A stretch of DNA of 64,000 bases from positions 18,961,334 through 19,025,333 of the forward strand of contig NW_024037074.1 of the NCBI RefSeq assembly GCF_015706575.1, in the 5' to 3' direction. The position numbers and the translations under genes were made by a program. Shown piece by piece: positions 25,614 through 31,642 of this stretch. Numbering within the stretch: position 1 is the stretch's first letter; every line of letters starts with the position of its first letter. The stretch comes from Patiria miniata (lineage: Eukaryota; Echinodermata; Asteroidea; Valvatida; Asterinidae). A model generated the notes under the pieces. That model was not told the origin of the DNA. It worked only from the letters and a program-made list of their open reading frames with translations, and searched no databases.

Positions 25614-28600
25614 CAGGAAAAGAACAACTCTCCAAAGTGTTCAAGACGTGCATCAAACCAAAGCTTGATTCACCCTTTAAGATGATCACCTCTATATATA
25701 TTGGTTTATTTTCACTCAACTCGTGGCCCTCAAGCCAAATTGCAAGAATGTTGCAATATAAAAACATTACAAAAAACACACAACAATATAGTCCAAATAT
25801 GAAAAAGAAAAAATAGGCAAAAGTAATGGCCCAGCCAAAAAAACAAAACATAATAACAAAAATTGCACACACTTGAATTAAGTTAAGTTAGATTAATTGA
25901 TAAAATTGACCTTTAAAATGGCACAGCCATCAGGAATAAGGTATTGCACTAAGTACACAATAGACCCATACGTCTATATGGGTCTATAGCATGATATTTC
26001 ATGAAGCGCACAGCAGACCCAGACATACATGTATTATGAAAATCAAGAAATCAACCTCTAAAAGTAGTCCAGAAGCCCATCGCCGTTTTTTTAAAAAATG
26101 CCCCACAATTCATTGTGAAATAGATCCAATTTGGGGATCTATTTCATCCCAAATATCTCAGAATTTTTATATATATAAAAATATATCTACAATTTCAAAA
26201 ACCGGTTGAGAACTGGAACCCTTCACGGCTACAAACACTGAAGTGCCAGGGCCAGAACTTGACATCATAAAATTAGCAAATTGGTCGGCATAGCCAACTT
26301 AATTGGGGCCTTTACTGGTCTATAAGCTTCTGGTGGAAGTTTATAAGGGCCATTTGAAGGTGTTTGTTTGTATTCCTCTGTTTGAACTGGCGTGTTAATG
26401 ATGTTTGATTGTGCAGGAGTGTCATTAGGTGTAAACTTTTATCTGGCAACTTGTTTGACTGATAAGACCACTTAGGTGCTGTTTGCAAAACTAGTAGAGT
26501 GCAGTAAGTTACTGGGCAGACTGAGTGCAATTAAGGCTATGAATAACCACTAAAAATGATGTCACGTTTCTGTGAAATTGTGCATTTGTTTGGATTAACG
26601 CAGATTAACGCCTGAAGGCCAAAGGAACCTTTTTTAAGCATTTTAATAAACGTTTAGTACCATTTATGCTTAAAGGGAATATACAACATTTGAAAACATC
26701 AGAAAACAAAACTACCAAATTATCACGAAATACCTTACTGGACTGTTAGTGAATGACGGTCGAAAGCATCCTGTACAATCGTGGCACCTGGTGTGCTGAC
26801 GTTTTCAAGAGAAGTGGTATTTTTTGTATCAATGTCCAACGCTGGTCGGCTGACCAGCGTTGGAAAAAAACTCTTTTTTTTTTCATATACTGCTCCCAAT
26901 TTATCATATTTAGTTAGTCCGCATTTTCTTTGCAATTGATTGTGCACCTATATACGGGTACAAGCCTGCTAGACTGATTCCCTGACCTTACAATTCCTGG
27001 ACGTCTATAAATTGCTCCATTTCATCTTAAGAAGGGCCAGAGAGCCCGACTACAAGAGCATGATTGTTTTTCTTGGTTTTTCTTAGATCCTTTGTAGGAA
27101 CAGTACCTGTTTACCAATTCAATGAGAAAATCCTTGCTCAGAGTGAAGATAGGACTGGTATCAAAAAGTCTGTGAAATTAATTAGCTGCATAATGTGAAT
27201 CGTTACATTCTGTGTTATTTTTCAAAGCTTTTACAGATGTTTGAAAGTAAATGCATCATTTGAAACAAAGTGTACCGCACATGTAGTCAAAAAATTACAA
27301 TTGCATTTCATAATATACAAGATACTGGGCACAATTAATTTTGGTATGGGCTTCAGCCGAACACTAATTAGTGCCTAATTAGCCGTTAAAGTGACCCAAT
27401 TTTCACTGTATTATTGTAATAATGTGTTCATTTCTGCTTCGTATATCACTGCCTCTTGGGTTACAATAGTGCAGTAAAAATTGAGTCACATTAACAGGCT
27501 AAGTAGGCAAATTAGTATTCGGCTGAAGCCCATACCAACATTAAATGTGCCCAGTAACATGATGCACGCGACAAAAACATGGTTGGTACCCAGCATTTTT
27601 TTTATAACACCATTGCCTGAAGGCCAAAGGAACATTTTTTAAGCATTTTTAAAAACCTTCAGTACCATTTATGCTTATAGGGAATATACAACATTTGAAA
27701 ACATCAGAAAACAAAACTACCAAATTATCACGAAATACCTTACTGGACTGTTAGTGAATGACAGTCGAAAGCATCCTGTACAATCATGGCACCTGGTGTG
27801 CTGACATTTTCAAGAGAAGTGGTATTTTTTGTATTAATTTCCAACGCTGGTTGGCTGACCAGCATTGGAAAAAACCTTTTTTCCATATACTGCTCCCAAT
27901 TTATTATATTTCGTTAGTCCGCATTTTCTTCGCAATTGATTGCGCACCTATATGTTTAGCACACAACACGCCCGCACGCAGTGCAGCACGTATACTGCGT
28001 GCTAGTACATTGGCCGCCTGTATCGCATGCAGGCTCAGCAACAACAAAGACTTGTTTTTAAGACTACTTCAACGAACAATGTTGTGTCGCGTGTGCGCAA
28101 TCCTTGCAACATGTTAACTCGAGAGCACCAACGAGGTAAAAATCAACGCATTTCCACAGTCCTGCTTCTCTTTTTCCAGTTTTTTTTTTTTGACGGCCGG
28201 AAAAACCAGAATTTTGTGAGATTTAAAAATAGGAATTCCAGTTAAAACAGAAAAAGTGGCATCTCTGTAGACATTACACTGGTCTTCAGCACACGTTTCC
28301 CTTGGGTTTTTTTTTCCTGAGGGTCATATATCATGCCCATTCTAGATTTATGGAAAGTTTCTTTTAAGAGTTTTGGGGGAAACAAATCTGAATATTCCGG
28401 TTGAATCTAGTACATATATTTCAAAAAGGAAACAAAAAAATGTCAGCCTTGGCGGGATTTGAACCTAGGTGACCTGCGGAAACTCGACTTATTAGGAAAA
28501 ATGAGAAATCCAAGAAGCAACCTTGCTTCGGAAATTATTAACAGTATTCAAGTTTTCTTCAGATCAGCTAATTTTCTCTTCATAACTTCTTCGTAAACCA

Positions 28601-30704
28601 GAGAAGTGGTTGTATATCACCCGGAACAGGAAACTGTTGTTGAATCGTGTGCAAAGAAGCTTTGTCCTTATCTGTTATCGAGTATTTATTAAATACCCCT
28701 TGTACCCACATTATCTCATCATACAGACTAATTGTGAACCATTTTCAAAGTAACTTGTTTTATTGTGTTCCAACCAAAGTACAAGCTTTTCAAACAAAAA
28801 CAATTCTCTTGACCTTTTTATGACTATAGGATTAGATACTGGATTGCGAGCAATGTGCAAAACCTGTACGCTTGTGCAAAAAAAAAAAAAAAAGTTGGGA
28901 GAACTTTTATGATGCATTTATGATTTCTAGAATATACGATACCATGCCTTATTCTGTTTACTTTGGTCGTTTTTGTCACATTAAGAATTCTTTTTTATTC
29001 ATGCTATATGATTTCTATGAAAAAAATGGAAGGTTTGCGGTGATGACGAACAGAACATTGTTTGAAACGTCGAGTTGGTTCTTCTCAGAACAGCACAACT
29101 CAAAAAGAGATGTTTTTCACATGGTGTGTGAATAATATCTCATTTTGAGTTGTGCAGTTCTGAGAAGAACCAGTTGTGTAAACTCGACGTTTCGAACAGT
29201 GTGCTCTGTTTGTCATCAGGAGACTGCCGGACACTTCAATGCACTTGAAGTGTCTGTCTGATTTTTTTTTATCGTGATACCAACATTTAAAACAAAGGAG
29301 TCTACCCAATACCTATGTTCCTCAATACCGATGTTCCCCGAAATCCTTAGGATTAGGGTTATATAGGGTTAGGGTTATATAGGGTTAGGGTTAGGGTAAG
29401 GATTTCAGGGAACATAGGTATGCAACCTAAAATCACACTTCAGGTGAGCAATTCAAGTGCCCGACGCCTTACCACTCGGCCACCGAGCTTGCCTGGTTTG
29501 GCTGGCTGGTTTTGAGGACAATACCGATACACATTATAAAATACGTTGGTGAAGGGCAGTGTGTGCTTCACAAAGAACAACTGTTGTATCATTATGTTCA
29601 CGTGTAAAAGGACTCAACCTTAAACTGAAAAGTCAATAACAGCAAACAAAAGTACAATGCTTACTTCCAATGCTTTCAGTTTCGGTTTGGACGTGTGCAA
29701 CTTTTTAATCCTTAACAAATTTGATTATGGAGGAGAATTCAATATAACTAAGGCTTTTATAAGCATTGGAATGTGACATAATACACAACTTTTTGCCATG
29801 TATCCCCCTTTTGGACCATGGATAAAAGAGGTCCTTTCTTCCAATTCGGGAAAATGAATTTGAAAGGAGGTAAAATATAAGCATCCGAGAAATCTACGGG
29901 TAATTTTTTTAAGAGCAAATAAAGGGAATATACAGCATTTCCTTTTGCTGTTATTTCCAGGAATGCTGAATTTGGGGGTTAGTATTATTTTTATAGAAAG
30001 TATTGTCACATTGACTTGTTTGAAGTTTCCGGTTCGTAGATGCTCGCAAAACCAAGTAAAACAATCATGTTCTTGTAATCTGGCTCCCTGACTCCACTGA
30101 ACATTAAACGGAGCACTTTACAGACGTTGAGGAATTGTAAGGACAGGGAATCTGTCTAGCTGGCTTGTACCCGTTCATAGGTGTGAAACTGATTGCAAAC
30201 AAAATACAGACTAACTAAATTTGACAAATTTGGAGCAGTATTTGAAGAAAAAAAACAGGTTTTTTTCCAACACTGGTCGGCCAACCAGCGTGGGAAATTG
30301 ATACAAAGATACCACTTTTAAAAAAAAAATGACATGCAGCACTCAAGGTGCCATGATTTTACAGGATGCTTCAGACTGTCATTCACTAACAGTACAGTAA
30401 GGTATTTCGTGATAATTTGGTAGTTTTGTTTTTCGATGTTTGCAAGTGTTGTTTATTCCCTTGAAGGAAAGGCTCTTTCTCTAGTCAAGCTTACATTTAT
30501 TTGAATGTCAATCCAGAGAGTCATTGTTTTCCTGCTCTTGTCTGTCTCGTATAGTTTCCAGAATTGATTGAGACGCTGAATGGCAACCCGGGCAAGAAAG
30601 TCCAGCTCTTGGGCCTTCAGGCCATGGGAACCGTCCTGGGTGTGGGCATTATGCTCCTCATCGGCTTGCAAGAGGACTGGCTAAGGGAGCAACTCGACGG
30701 ATAA
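1729..30704 (+). CDS. LIV-1 subfamily ZIP zinc transporter (SLC39 family), eight coding exons
   Basis: Exons 1729-2331, 19569-19830, 21650-21825, 22006-22200, 22543-22759, 23444-23776, 25247-25434 and 30555-30704 all have GT/AG borders and compatible phases, giving 707 residues. The family moves Zn2+ (sometimes Fe/Mn) into the cytosol. Visible in order: signal peptide (1-25); KYG...LSFEGL motif (67-85) typical of LIV-1 N-domains; CPVLL at 230 with a second Cys at 242, the LIV-1 CPALL-type motif; His/Asp-rich segment (250-289); TM1-TM3 (290-401); His-rich loop with nine His (509-517); TM4 with HNFCDG (560-565); TM5 with HEIPHEL (589-595), the two metal-site helices; TM6-TM8. The C-terminus most resembles SLC39A5/A6/A10, but VWGYG before TM1 recalls A8/A14, so I leave the paralogue unnamed. 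The N-terminal ATG was chosen because it begins the signal peptide; an earlier in-frame codon at 1678 is only TTG. Confidence 0.93.
3131..3635. repeat. Foldback element with ~165-bp inverted arms
   Basis: Arms 3131-3294 and 3471-3635 are about 95% identical in inverse orientation, with a ~175-bp loop. Because the arms match, the same false reading frame appears on both strands. It is probably a non-autonomous DNA transposon (MITE). The arms contain ATGCAAAT and a tract of palindromic short words. Confidence 0.85.
4888..5017. mobile_element. 130-bp MITE with TA target duplication
   Basis: Termini CACTGCAAAAACT and its complement AGTTTTTGCAGTG are flanked on both sides by TA. Arms of ~35 bp pair, including an inner TATCTATATAGGA segment and its complement. 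TA flanks point to the Tc1/mariner superfamily. Confidence 0.75.
5311..5510. repeat. Tandem duplication of ~99 bp
   Basis: Two AT-rich copies share TGCAACCTAAA, GATAAAAGTATGCAAATATT and ACCATTTTTAACTAATAT in the same order, one period apart. Confidence 0.75.
6938..7840 (-). CDS. Intronless rhodopsin-type GPCR (paralogue A)
   Basis: 300 residues from the MENV start shared by all paralogues; the frame also contains an ATG six codons earlier. Seven hydrophobic helices are visible. Class A landmarks: N1.50 ([13 protein letters not shown]), D2.50 (AITDMVVG), R3.50 in [12 protein letters not shown] (the acidic residue of DRY is Val), W6.48/P6.50 in VCVTWLP, and NTVIY in TM7 replacing NPxxY, then RNETFR. 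The usual TM3 disulphide Cys is missing. The third intracellular loop is long and basic ([18 protein letters not shown]). Its ligand is unknown. The closest known parallel is the lineage-specific, tandem, single-exon sensory GPCRs of sea urchins. It lies inside the zinc transporter intron 1 on the opposite strand. Confidence 0.93.
   Translation of the reverse strand: MENVTDHYQFSSVFSNSNIAYEEQECRPSWNTSSCILYGCVLCVISIFCIICNSFSLLVLHRIHDMHDVTKLLVVTLAITDMVVGVFGLINSTTRLTSHVDIHYLDYMVGCVQVIGLCVLAIITVVRYVAVSQPLKFETLVTKRRACIALVCATLFCLALFVWGISVRNVGRLQVFYLAYSYSVLILLLMFVIIVYVKLVLIARHQARRIAAAEINAEDAQVQLHRSNVQSLKTFMIVTSTVCVTWLPTLMLLADVGPYVVVMVEGLRYSNSWLNTVIYCWRNETFREVAKKIICRTSRQ
7841..9585. other. Spacer between GPCR A and GPCR B with a conserved upstream block
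   Basis: No recognised coding region. A segment at about 8570-8800 is clearly similar to 62320-62590, which lies the same way upstream of another receptor. A further segment (about 8225-8400) resembles the upstream flank of GPCR C near 13370-13560. Confidence 0.55.
8570..8800 (-). promoter_or_regulatory. Conserved block upstream of GPCR A
   Basis: Read on the minus strand, it shares with 62320-62590 the ordered words TTATTTTCAC, GAGTTACCATTTGC, GCCGATACTGGGC and CGCAAGTTGGAAACAGCATC. Each copy lies roughly 0.7-1.2 kb upstream of a receptor start in the same orientation. It is either duplicated with the genes or retained regulatory DNA. Confidence 0.55.
9586..10501 (-). pseudogene. GPCR paralogue B with one frameshift
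   Basis: Same family as its neighbours: MENVSDQY start, TM1-TM2 block ([18 protein letters not shown]), [12 protein letters not shown], the constant third loop, VTWLPS and [13 protein letters not shown]. The reading frame breaks once, between TM2 and TM3 near 10160-10172. There GPCR C has TTTTCTCAAG after GTTGAA and this copy has one extra base in a T run. Everything on both sides is open and well conserved. This is either a very young pseudogene, a polymorphism, or a homopolymer sequencing error. Confidence 0.85.
10683..10894. repeat. 106-bp tandem duplication upstream of GPCR B
   Basis: Two nearly identical copies starting at 10683 and 10789 (ATTTCATGTTACCAATACAC ... TTAAGTGTGCTATAA). They lie 180-400 bp upstream of the receptor start on its minus strand, so promoter elements could be duplicated. 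Confidence 0.85.
11294..11383. repeat. Hairpin with repeated CCAAT/ATTGG words
   Basis: GATTAACATAACCAATGATT at 11294 pairs with AATCATTGGTTATGTTAA read on the other strand at 11355-11383. The loop itself carries more CCAA/TTGG words. Confidence 0.7.
12302..13174 (-). CDS. Intronless rhodopsin-type GPCR (paralogue C)
   Basis: 290 residues, MENVSDQY start, intact seven-helix frame. It shares TM1-TM2, [33 protein letters not shown] and [13 protein letters not shown] with A, B, D and E, but differs in the N-terminus, the loop after TM4, TM5 and the loop before TM7. TM6 has VAWLPS with W6.48 and P6.50. Again Val replaces the acidic residue before R3.50, and TM7 has NTxxY. The third intact or near-intact copy on this strand, it lies 1.8 kb from copy B inside the zinc transporter intron. 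Confidence 0.93.
   Translation of the reverse strand: MENVSDQYALSTSSNVPYCEYNFDIPSCILYVCVLSPICLFCLICNLFSLLVLHRIHDMHDVTKLLVVALAITDVGVGFFGLLSTSIKLHIYILTLHALVEFSQVLGICILAMITVVRYIAVSQPLKLQTVVTKRRAYIALTCATLLCLIALTCRMVAADVKQLVVFTAALIYVLVISLLLSVLVLYGKLLLIARHQARRIAAAEISAEDAQVQLHRSNVKSLKTFLIITGTVCVAWLPSLIPLSDPNVGVVILVSSLRFSNSWLNTVIYSWRNETFKEVAKKLICRRGR
14328..14590. repeat. Possible inverted-repeat element
   Basis: TTTAGCGTCCTCGCC at the left and its imperfect complement GGCAAGACGCTAAA at the right bound 260 bp with an internal purine/pyrimidine-rich mirrored part. Similarity of the arms is modest. Confidence 0.35.
15960..16112 (-). repeat. tRNA-derived SINE relic (Ser/Leu-like head)
   Basis: On the minus strand GGTGGCCGAGTGGT (A box) and GGTTCGAGCCCC (B box) are correctly spaced around an anticodon-arm-like TCTGC..AGAAA..GCAGA. 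The arm has an extra base and no variable arm, so this is a SINE head rather than a working tRNA gene. Confidence 0.65.
16588..16726. repeat. Foldback around GTGGGATATGACG
   Basis: The left arm contains TTGACTGCTGTGATGTGGGA and the right arm its imperfect complement; the centre is also self-complementary (CCCGAGG..CCTCGGG). A half copy lies at 58432-58496, so this is a family rather than a chance hairpin. Confidence 0.8.
17444..17634. repeat. 31-bp minisatellite, five copies
   Basis: Units start at 17444, 17475, 17506, 17537 and 17568, with consensus GGATCTGATCCACCTTTTGC plus CAAATTGGGCC. A partial inverted remnant (GGATCAGATCC twice) follows. Since 31 is not a multiple of three, all minus frames read the same peptide cyclically. 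This explains the overlapping false frames here. Confidence 0.93.
19081..19368. mobile_element. Truncated copy of the hAT-like element at 56989
   Basis: Shares with 56989-57360 the words AAACGGTCTCCCCC, TTAATATAGTGTG, GGCCTAAGTGTC and TTTCAGCACGCCTCCC in order. The right end has CCGCGCCC, but the left terminus and target duplication are not clear. Confidence 0.7.
19569..19830 (+). CDS. ZIP transporter exon 2 (CPALL-type motif, His-rich)
   Basis: Starts after TTTCAG and ends before GTGAGT in phase 1. Encodes residues 202-288, beginning [11 protein letters not shown], with [15 protein letters not shown] matching the conserved extracellular LIV-1 motif. A stretch of His, Asp and Glu follows, probably binding metal outside the cell. 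Confidence 0.92.
20381..21649. repeat. ~110-bp satellite filling ZIP intron 2, built from the exon 3 splice border
   Basis: At least ten units carry CCAACCTTGTAAGTTTCCAA, CTACGGCATAGCAGATCAAT and CATTGACCACACCCATT. Spacing is 109-111 bp, and from 20873 to 21535 a 221-bp two-unit period repeats almost exactly. The last unit runs into exon 3 itself (CCTTGTAATTTTCCAG then TCTGGGGCTACGGCATTGCAG). So the units correspond to the splice acceptor plus the first ~20 bases of exon 3. In most units the acceptor CAG is CAA. Confidence 0.93.
21650..21825 (+). CDS. ZIP transporter exon 3 (TM1-TM2)
   Basis: Starts after TTTTCCAG and ends before GTGAGT in phase 0. Encodes residues 289-347, with [19 protein letters not shown] leading into TM1 and [16 protein letters not shown] in TM2, the usual ZIP pattern. 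The sequence at its 5' border is also the seed-like unit of the tandem array that fills the intron before it. Confidence 0.94.
22006..22200 (+). CDS. ZIP transporter exon 4 (TM3)
   Basis: Starts after GATGCAG, ends AAG|GTAGGA, phase 0. Encodes residues 348-412: a His-containing loop, then TM3 (about 383-401, [18 protein letters not shown]) and the start of the basic cytosolic loop. Confidence 0.94.
22543..22759 (+). CDS. ZIP transporter exon 5 (cytosolic loop)
   Basis: Starts after CCAACAG and ends before GTAAGA in phase 1. Encodes residues 413-484, a basic then acidic, Ser/Gln-rich hydrophilic loop with a CHHC cluster, part of the long TM3-TM4 loop where LIV-1 members carry metal-sensing and regulatory sequence. 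Confidence 0.88.
23444..23776 (+). CDS. ZIP transporter exon 6 (His-rich loop, TM4, TM5)
   Basis: Starts after TTGAACAG and ends TTAG|GTATGG in phase 1. Encodes residues 485-595: nine consecutive His, further HHHGHSH, then TM4 with [10 protein letters not shown] and TM5 with HEIPHEL. His560, Asn561, Asp564, His589, Glu590 and His593 are all present, so the transport site looks intact. Confidence 0.96.
24029..24359. repeat. MITE-like inverted repeat in ZIP intron 6
   Basis: Arms of ~110 bp (24029-24146 and about 24237-24359) pair imperfectly, sharing GGCAGATAG, ATACAAGCAT, TATGTCTTAAGAA and CAGATTTGTCCTTTG with their complements. Confidence 0.8.
24862..25040. repeat. Near-perfect long hairpin in ZIP intron 6
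   Basis: An exact stem of nearly 50 bp (TTATCACTCTGTTTAAGACC ... GTGCTGATAATTACC) closes a ~15-base loop, and the flanks continue to pair imperfectly out to 24862 and 25040. It ends about 200 bp before exon 7. Confidence 0.9.
25247..25434 (+). CDS. ZIP transporter exon 7 (TM6-TM7)
   Basis: Starts after TTCCTAG and ends CTG|GTAAGT in phase 0. Encodes residues 596-658, beginning [16 protein letters not shown], which continues the HEIPHEL helix as in all LIV-1 proteins, followed by two hydrophobic helices. Confidence 0.95.
25501..25612. repeat. A-rich microsatellite (ATC plus A runs)
   Basis: Repeated ATC followed by 8-13 A, ending in a 30+ A run. It produces spurious poly-Lys and poly-Phe frames. 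Confidence 0.9.
26674..27092 (+). mobile_element. TTAA element copy 1, truncated at its 3' end
   Basis: Begins AGGGAATATACAACATTTG after TTAA (26670-26673) and follows the complete copy at 36913 for ~420 bp. Its left flank (GCCTGAAGGCCAAAGGAAC, from about 26610) is shared with copy 2, so the two derive from a local segmental duplication. Confidence 0.8.
27321..27557. repeat. MITE-like inverted repeat
   Basis: The left arm GATACTGGGCACAATTAATT..GGTATGGGCTTCAGCCGAA pairs with its complement at about 27510-27557 (TTCGGCTGAAGCCCATACC..GTGCCCAGTAAC), leaving a short AT-rich centre. Confidence 0.82.
27679..27956 (+). mobile_element. TTAA element copy 2, truncated
   Basis: Follows copy 1 from AGGGAATATACAACATTTG to GCGCACCTATATG and shares its left flank. 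It then stops abruptly. Confidence 0.8.
29041..29218. repeat. MITE-like inverted repeat
   Basis: Arms share GAAACGTCGAGTT and GGTTCTTCTCAGAAC..GCACAACTCAAAA in inverse orientation around a 30-base centre. Confidence 0.82.
29310..29421. repeat. Interstitial TTAGGG tract within inverted flanks
   Basis: Several GGGTTA units (some as GGGTTATATA) lie between ACCTATGTTCC..GAAATCCTTA and the complement TAAGGATTTCAGGGAACATAGGT. Confidence 0.85.
29440..29495 (-). repeat. tRNA-like SINE head fragment
   Basis: The minus strand reads TCGGTGGCCGAGTGGTAAGG, a clear A box of the Ser/Leu type, followed by a degenerate B box. No full tRNA fold. Confidence 0.5.
29923..30461 (-). mobile_element. TTAA-family element copy 3, inverted, full length
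   Basis: The whole element in reverse orientation, from AGGGAATATACAGCATTT to its complement TTATTCCCT. It keeps the internal order of copy 4. It ends 90 bp before ZIP exon 8. Confidence 0.8.
30555..30704 (+). CDS. ZIP transporter exon 8 (TM8 and stop)
   Basis: Starts after TCGTATAG in phase 0 and ends at TAA 30702-30704. Encodes 49 residues: FPELIETL, then TM8 ([20 protein letters not shown]) and a short extracellular tail. The preceding intron (25435-30554) is 5.1 kb and holds several mobile-element copies. Confidence 0.92.
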   Translation, partial: FPELIETLNGNPGKKVQLLGLQAMGTVLGVGIMLLIGLQEDWLREQLDG

Positions 30705-30826
30705 AAACCAGAAGAAAAACGAAAAAGATGCTCGCTGTGTGCTATGATGTAAGCAGTCTTGTAATCTCGTCCATCAGAAGTCCGATAACGAGTAAATCAC
30801 AAGTCAATACAGAAGGCTAGTCACAG

Positions 30827-31227
30827 TCATCAAGCTTTCTTTTAGTACAAGAATCATTCAAATCACTCATGTACATTTCAAGTTACCAACATTTTAAACA
30901 CAGCCACCGTTTTAAAGTTCTGTCCATGTTTCACAAATAAAGTAGGTGTTCTTTCATCGAAACAAAAACAATTCTCATAGGGATATTAATTGTTTTCATT
31001 TTGCTGAAAGAACACTCACCTTGTTTGTGATCCGTGGACAGCACTTTAAAATGTTGTTTGTGTTCAAAATTCCATAACTTAAAAAGTACATGAGTGATTT
31101 GAATGATTCGTGTACTAAAAGAAAGCTCGCTGATTGGGCTTTCATATCCTAGATTTTGAAAGCGCTACAGGCAAAATTTCATTCAAAAATTGGTCTTGCC
31201 ATTTCTTTTGTTTTTGTAACCACCCTG
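30827..31227. mobile_element. Foldback element in the ZIP 3' UTR
   Basis: Two ~150-bp arms meet near 30985 (GTGTTCTTTC..GAAAGAACAC). Arms share TTCTTTTAGTACA, ATCATTCAAATCACTCATG and ACTTTAAAA-type words. The right end has CACCCTG. Copies at 43279-43567 and 54051-54310 belong to the same family, whose terminus reads CAGGGTGAGTA or CAGGGCGAGTA. Confidence 0.8.
30936..30941 (+). promoter_or_regulatory. Candidate polyadenylation signal of the ZIP gene
   Basis: AATAAA 232 bp after the stop codon, the first one downstream. It lies inside the inverted-repeat element at about 30827-31227, so the element may provide the signal. No transcript evidence is available here. Confidence 0.4.
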
Positions 31228-31370
31228 ATAATTGATAAAGGAATGCCTTCGTTACAGTCCATTTGAATAACTTGTGACTTAATAAGAAAAAAGAATGACT
31301 TTTGATGGACTTGTCAGAGACTTGTGTGGAGTTGTGATGGACTTGACGTCAACACCGTTATGTAAGCCAC

Positions 31371-31642
31371 CATGGGCGTCGCGAGGGGGGGGCAAGGGGG
31401 GCACTTGCCCCCCCCCCCCTGGAAAAGCAAAAAAAAAAAAAAAAAAGGAAGAAGAAAAAAAAAAAAAAAAAAAAAAAGAGGCGCGAAGACAAAGTGGTGT
31501 AAATTTAATGAGTTGGGGGGGGGGCCAAAATGTCCCTGCCCCCCTCTAAAACTGATAAATCGAGAATGTGTTGAGAAATACAAGCATATTTTGGCAAAAA
31601 AATTTTTGCCCCCCTCTAGAAAAAATCCTGGCGACGCCCATG
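31371..31642 (+). mobile_element. hAT-like MITE copy 1 with exact 8-bp target duplication
   Basis: Starts CATGGGCGTCGCGAGG and ends CCTGGCGACGCCCATG (inverted termini), flanked by TAAGCCAC at 31363-31370 and 31643-31650. The interior has G/C and A runs plus GAGGCGCGAAGACAAAGTGG. A sister copy is at 57928-58208. It has no coding capacity. Confidence 0.92.

Noticed and set aside
25496-25872. Poly-Lys and poly-Phe frames
   Set aside because: Products of an A-rich microsatellite.
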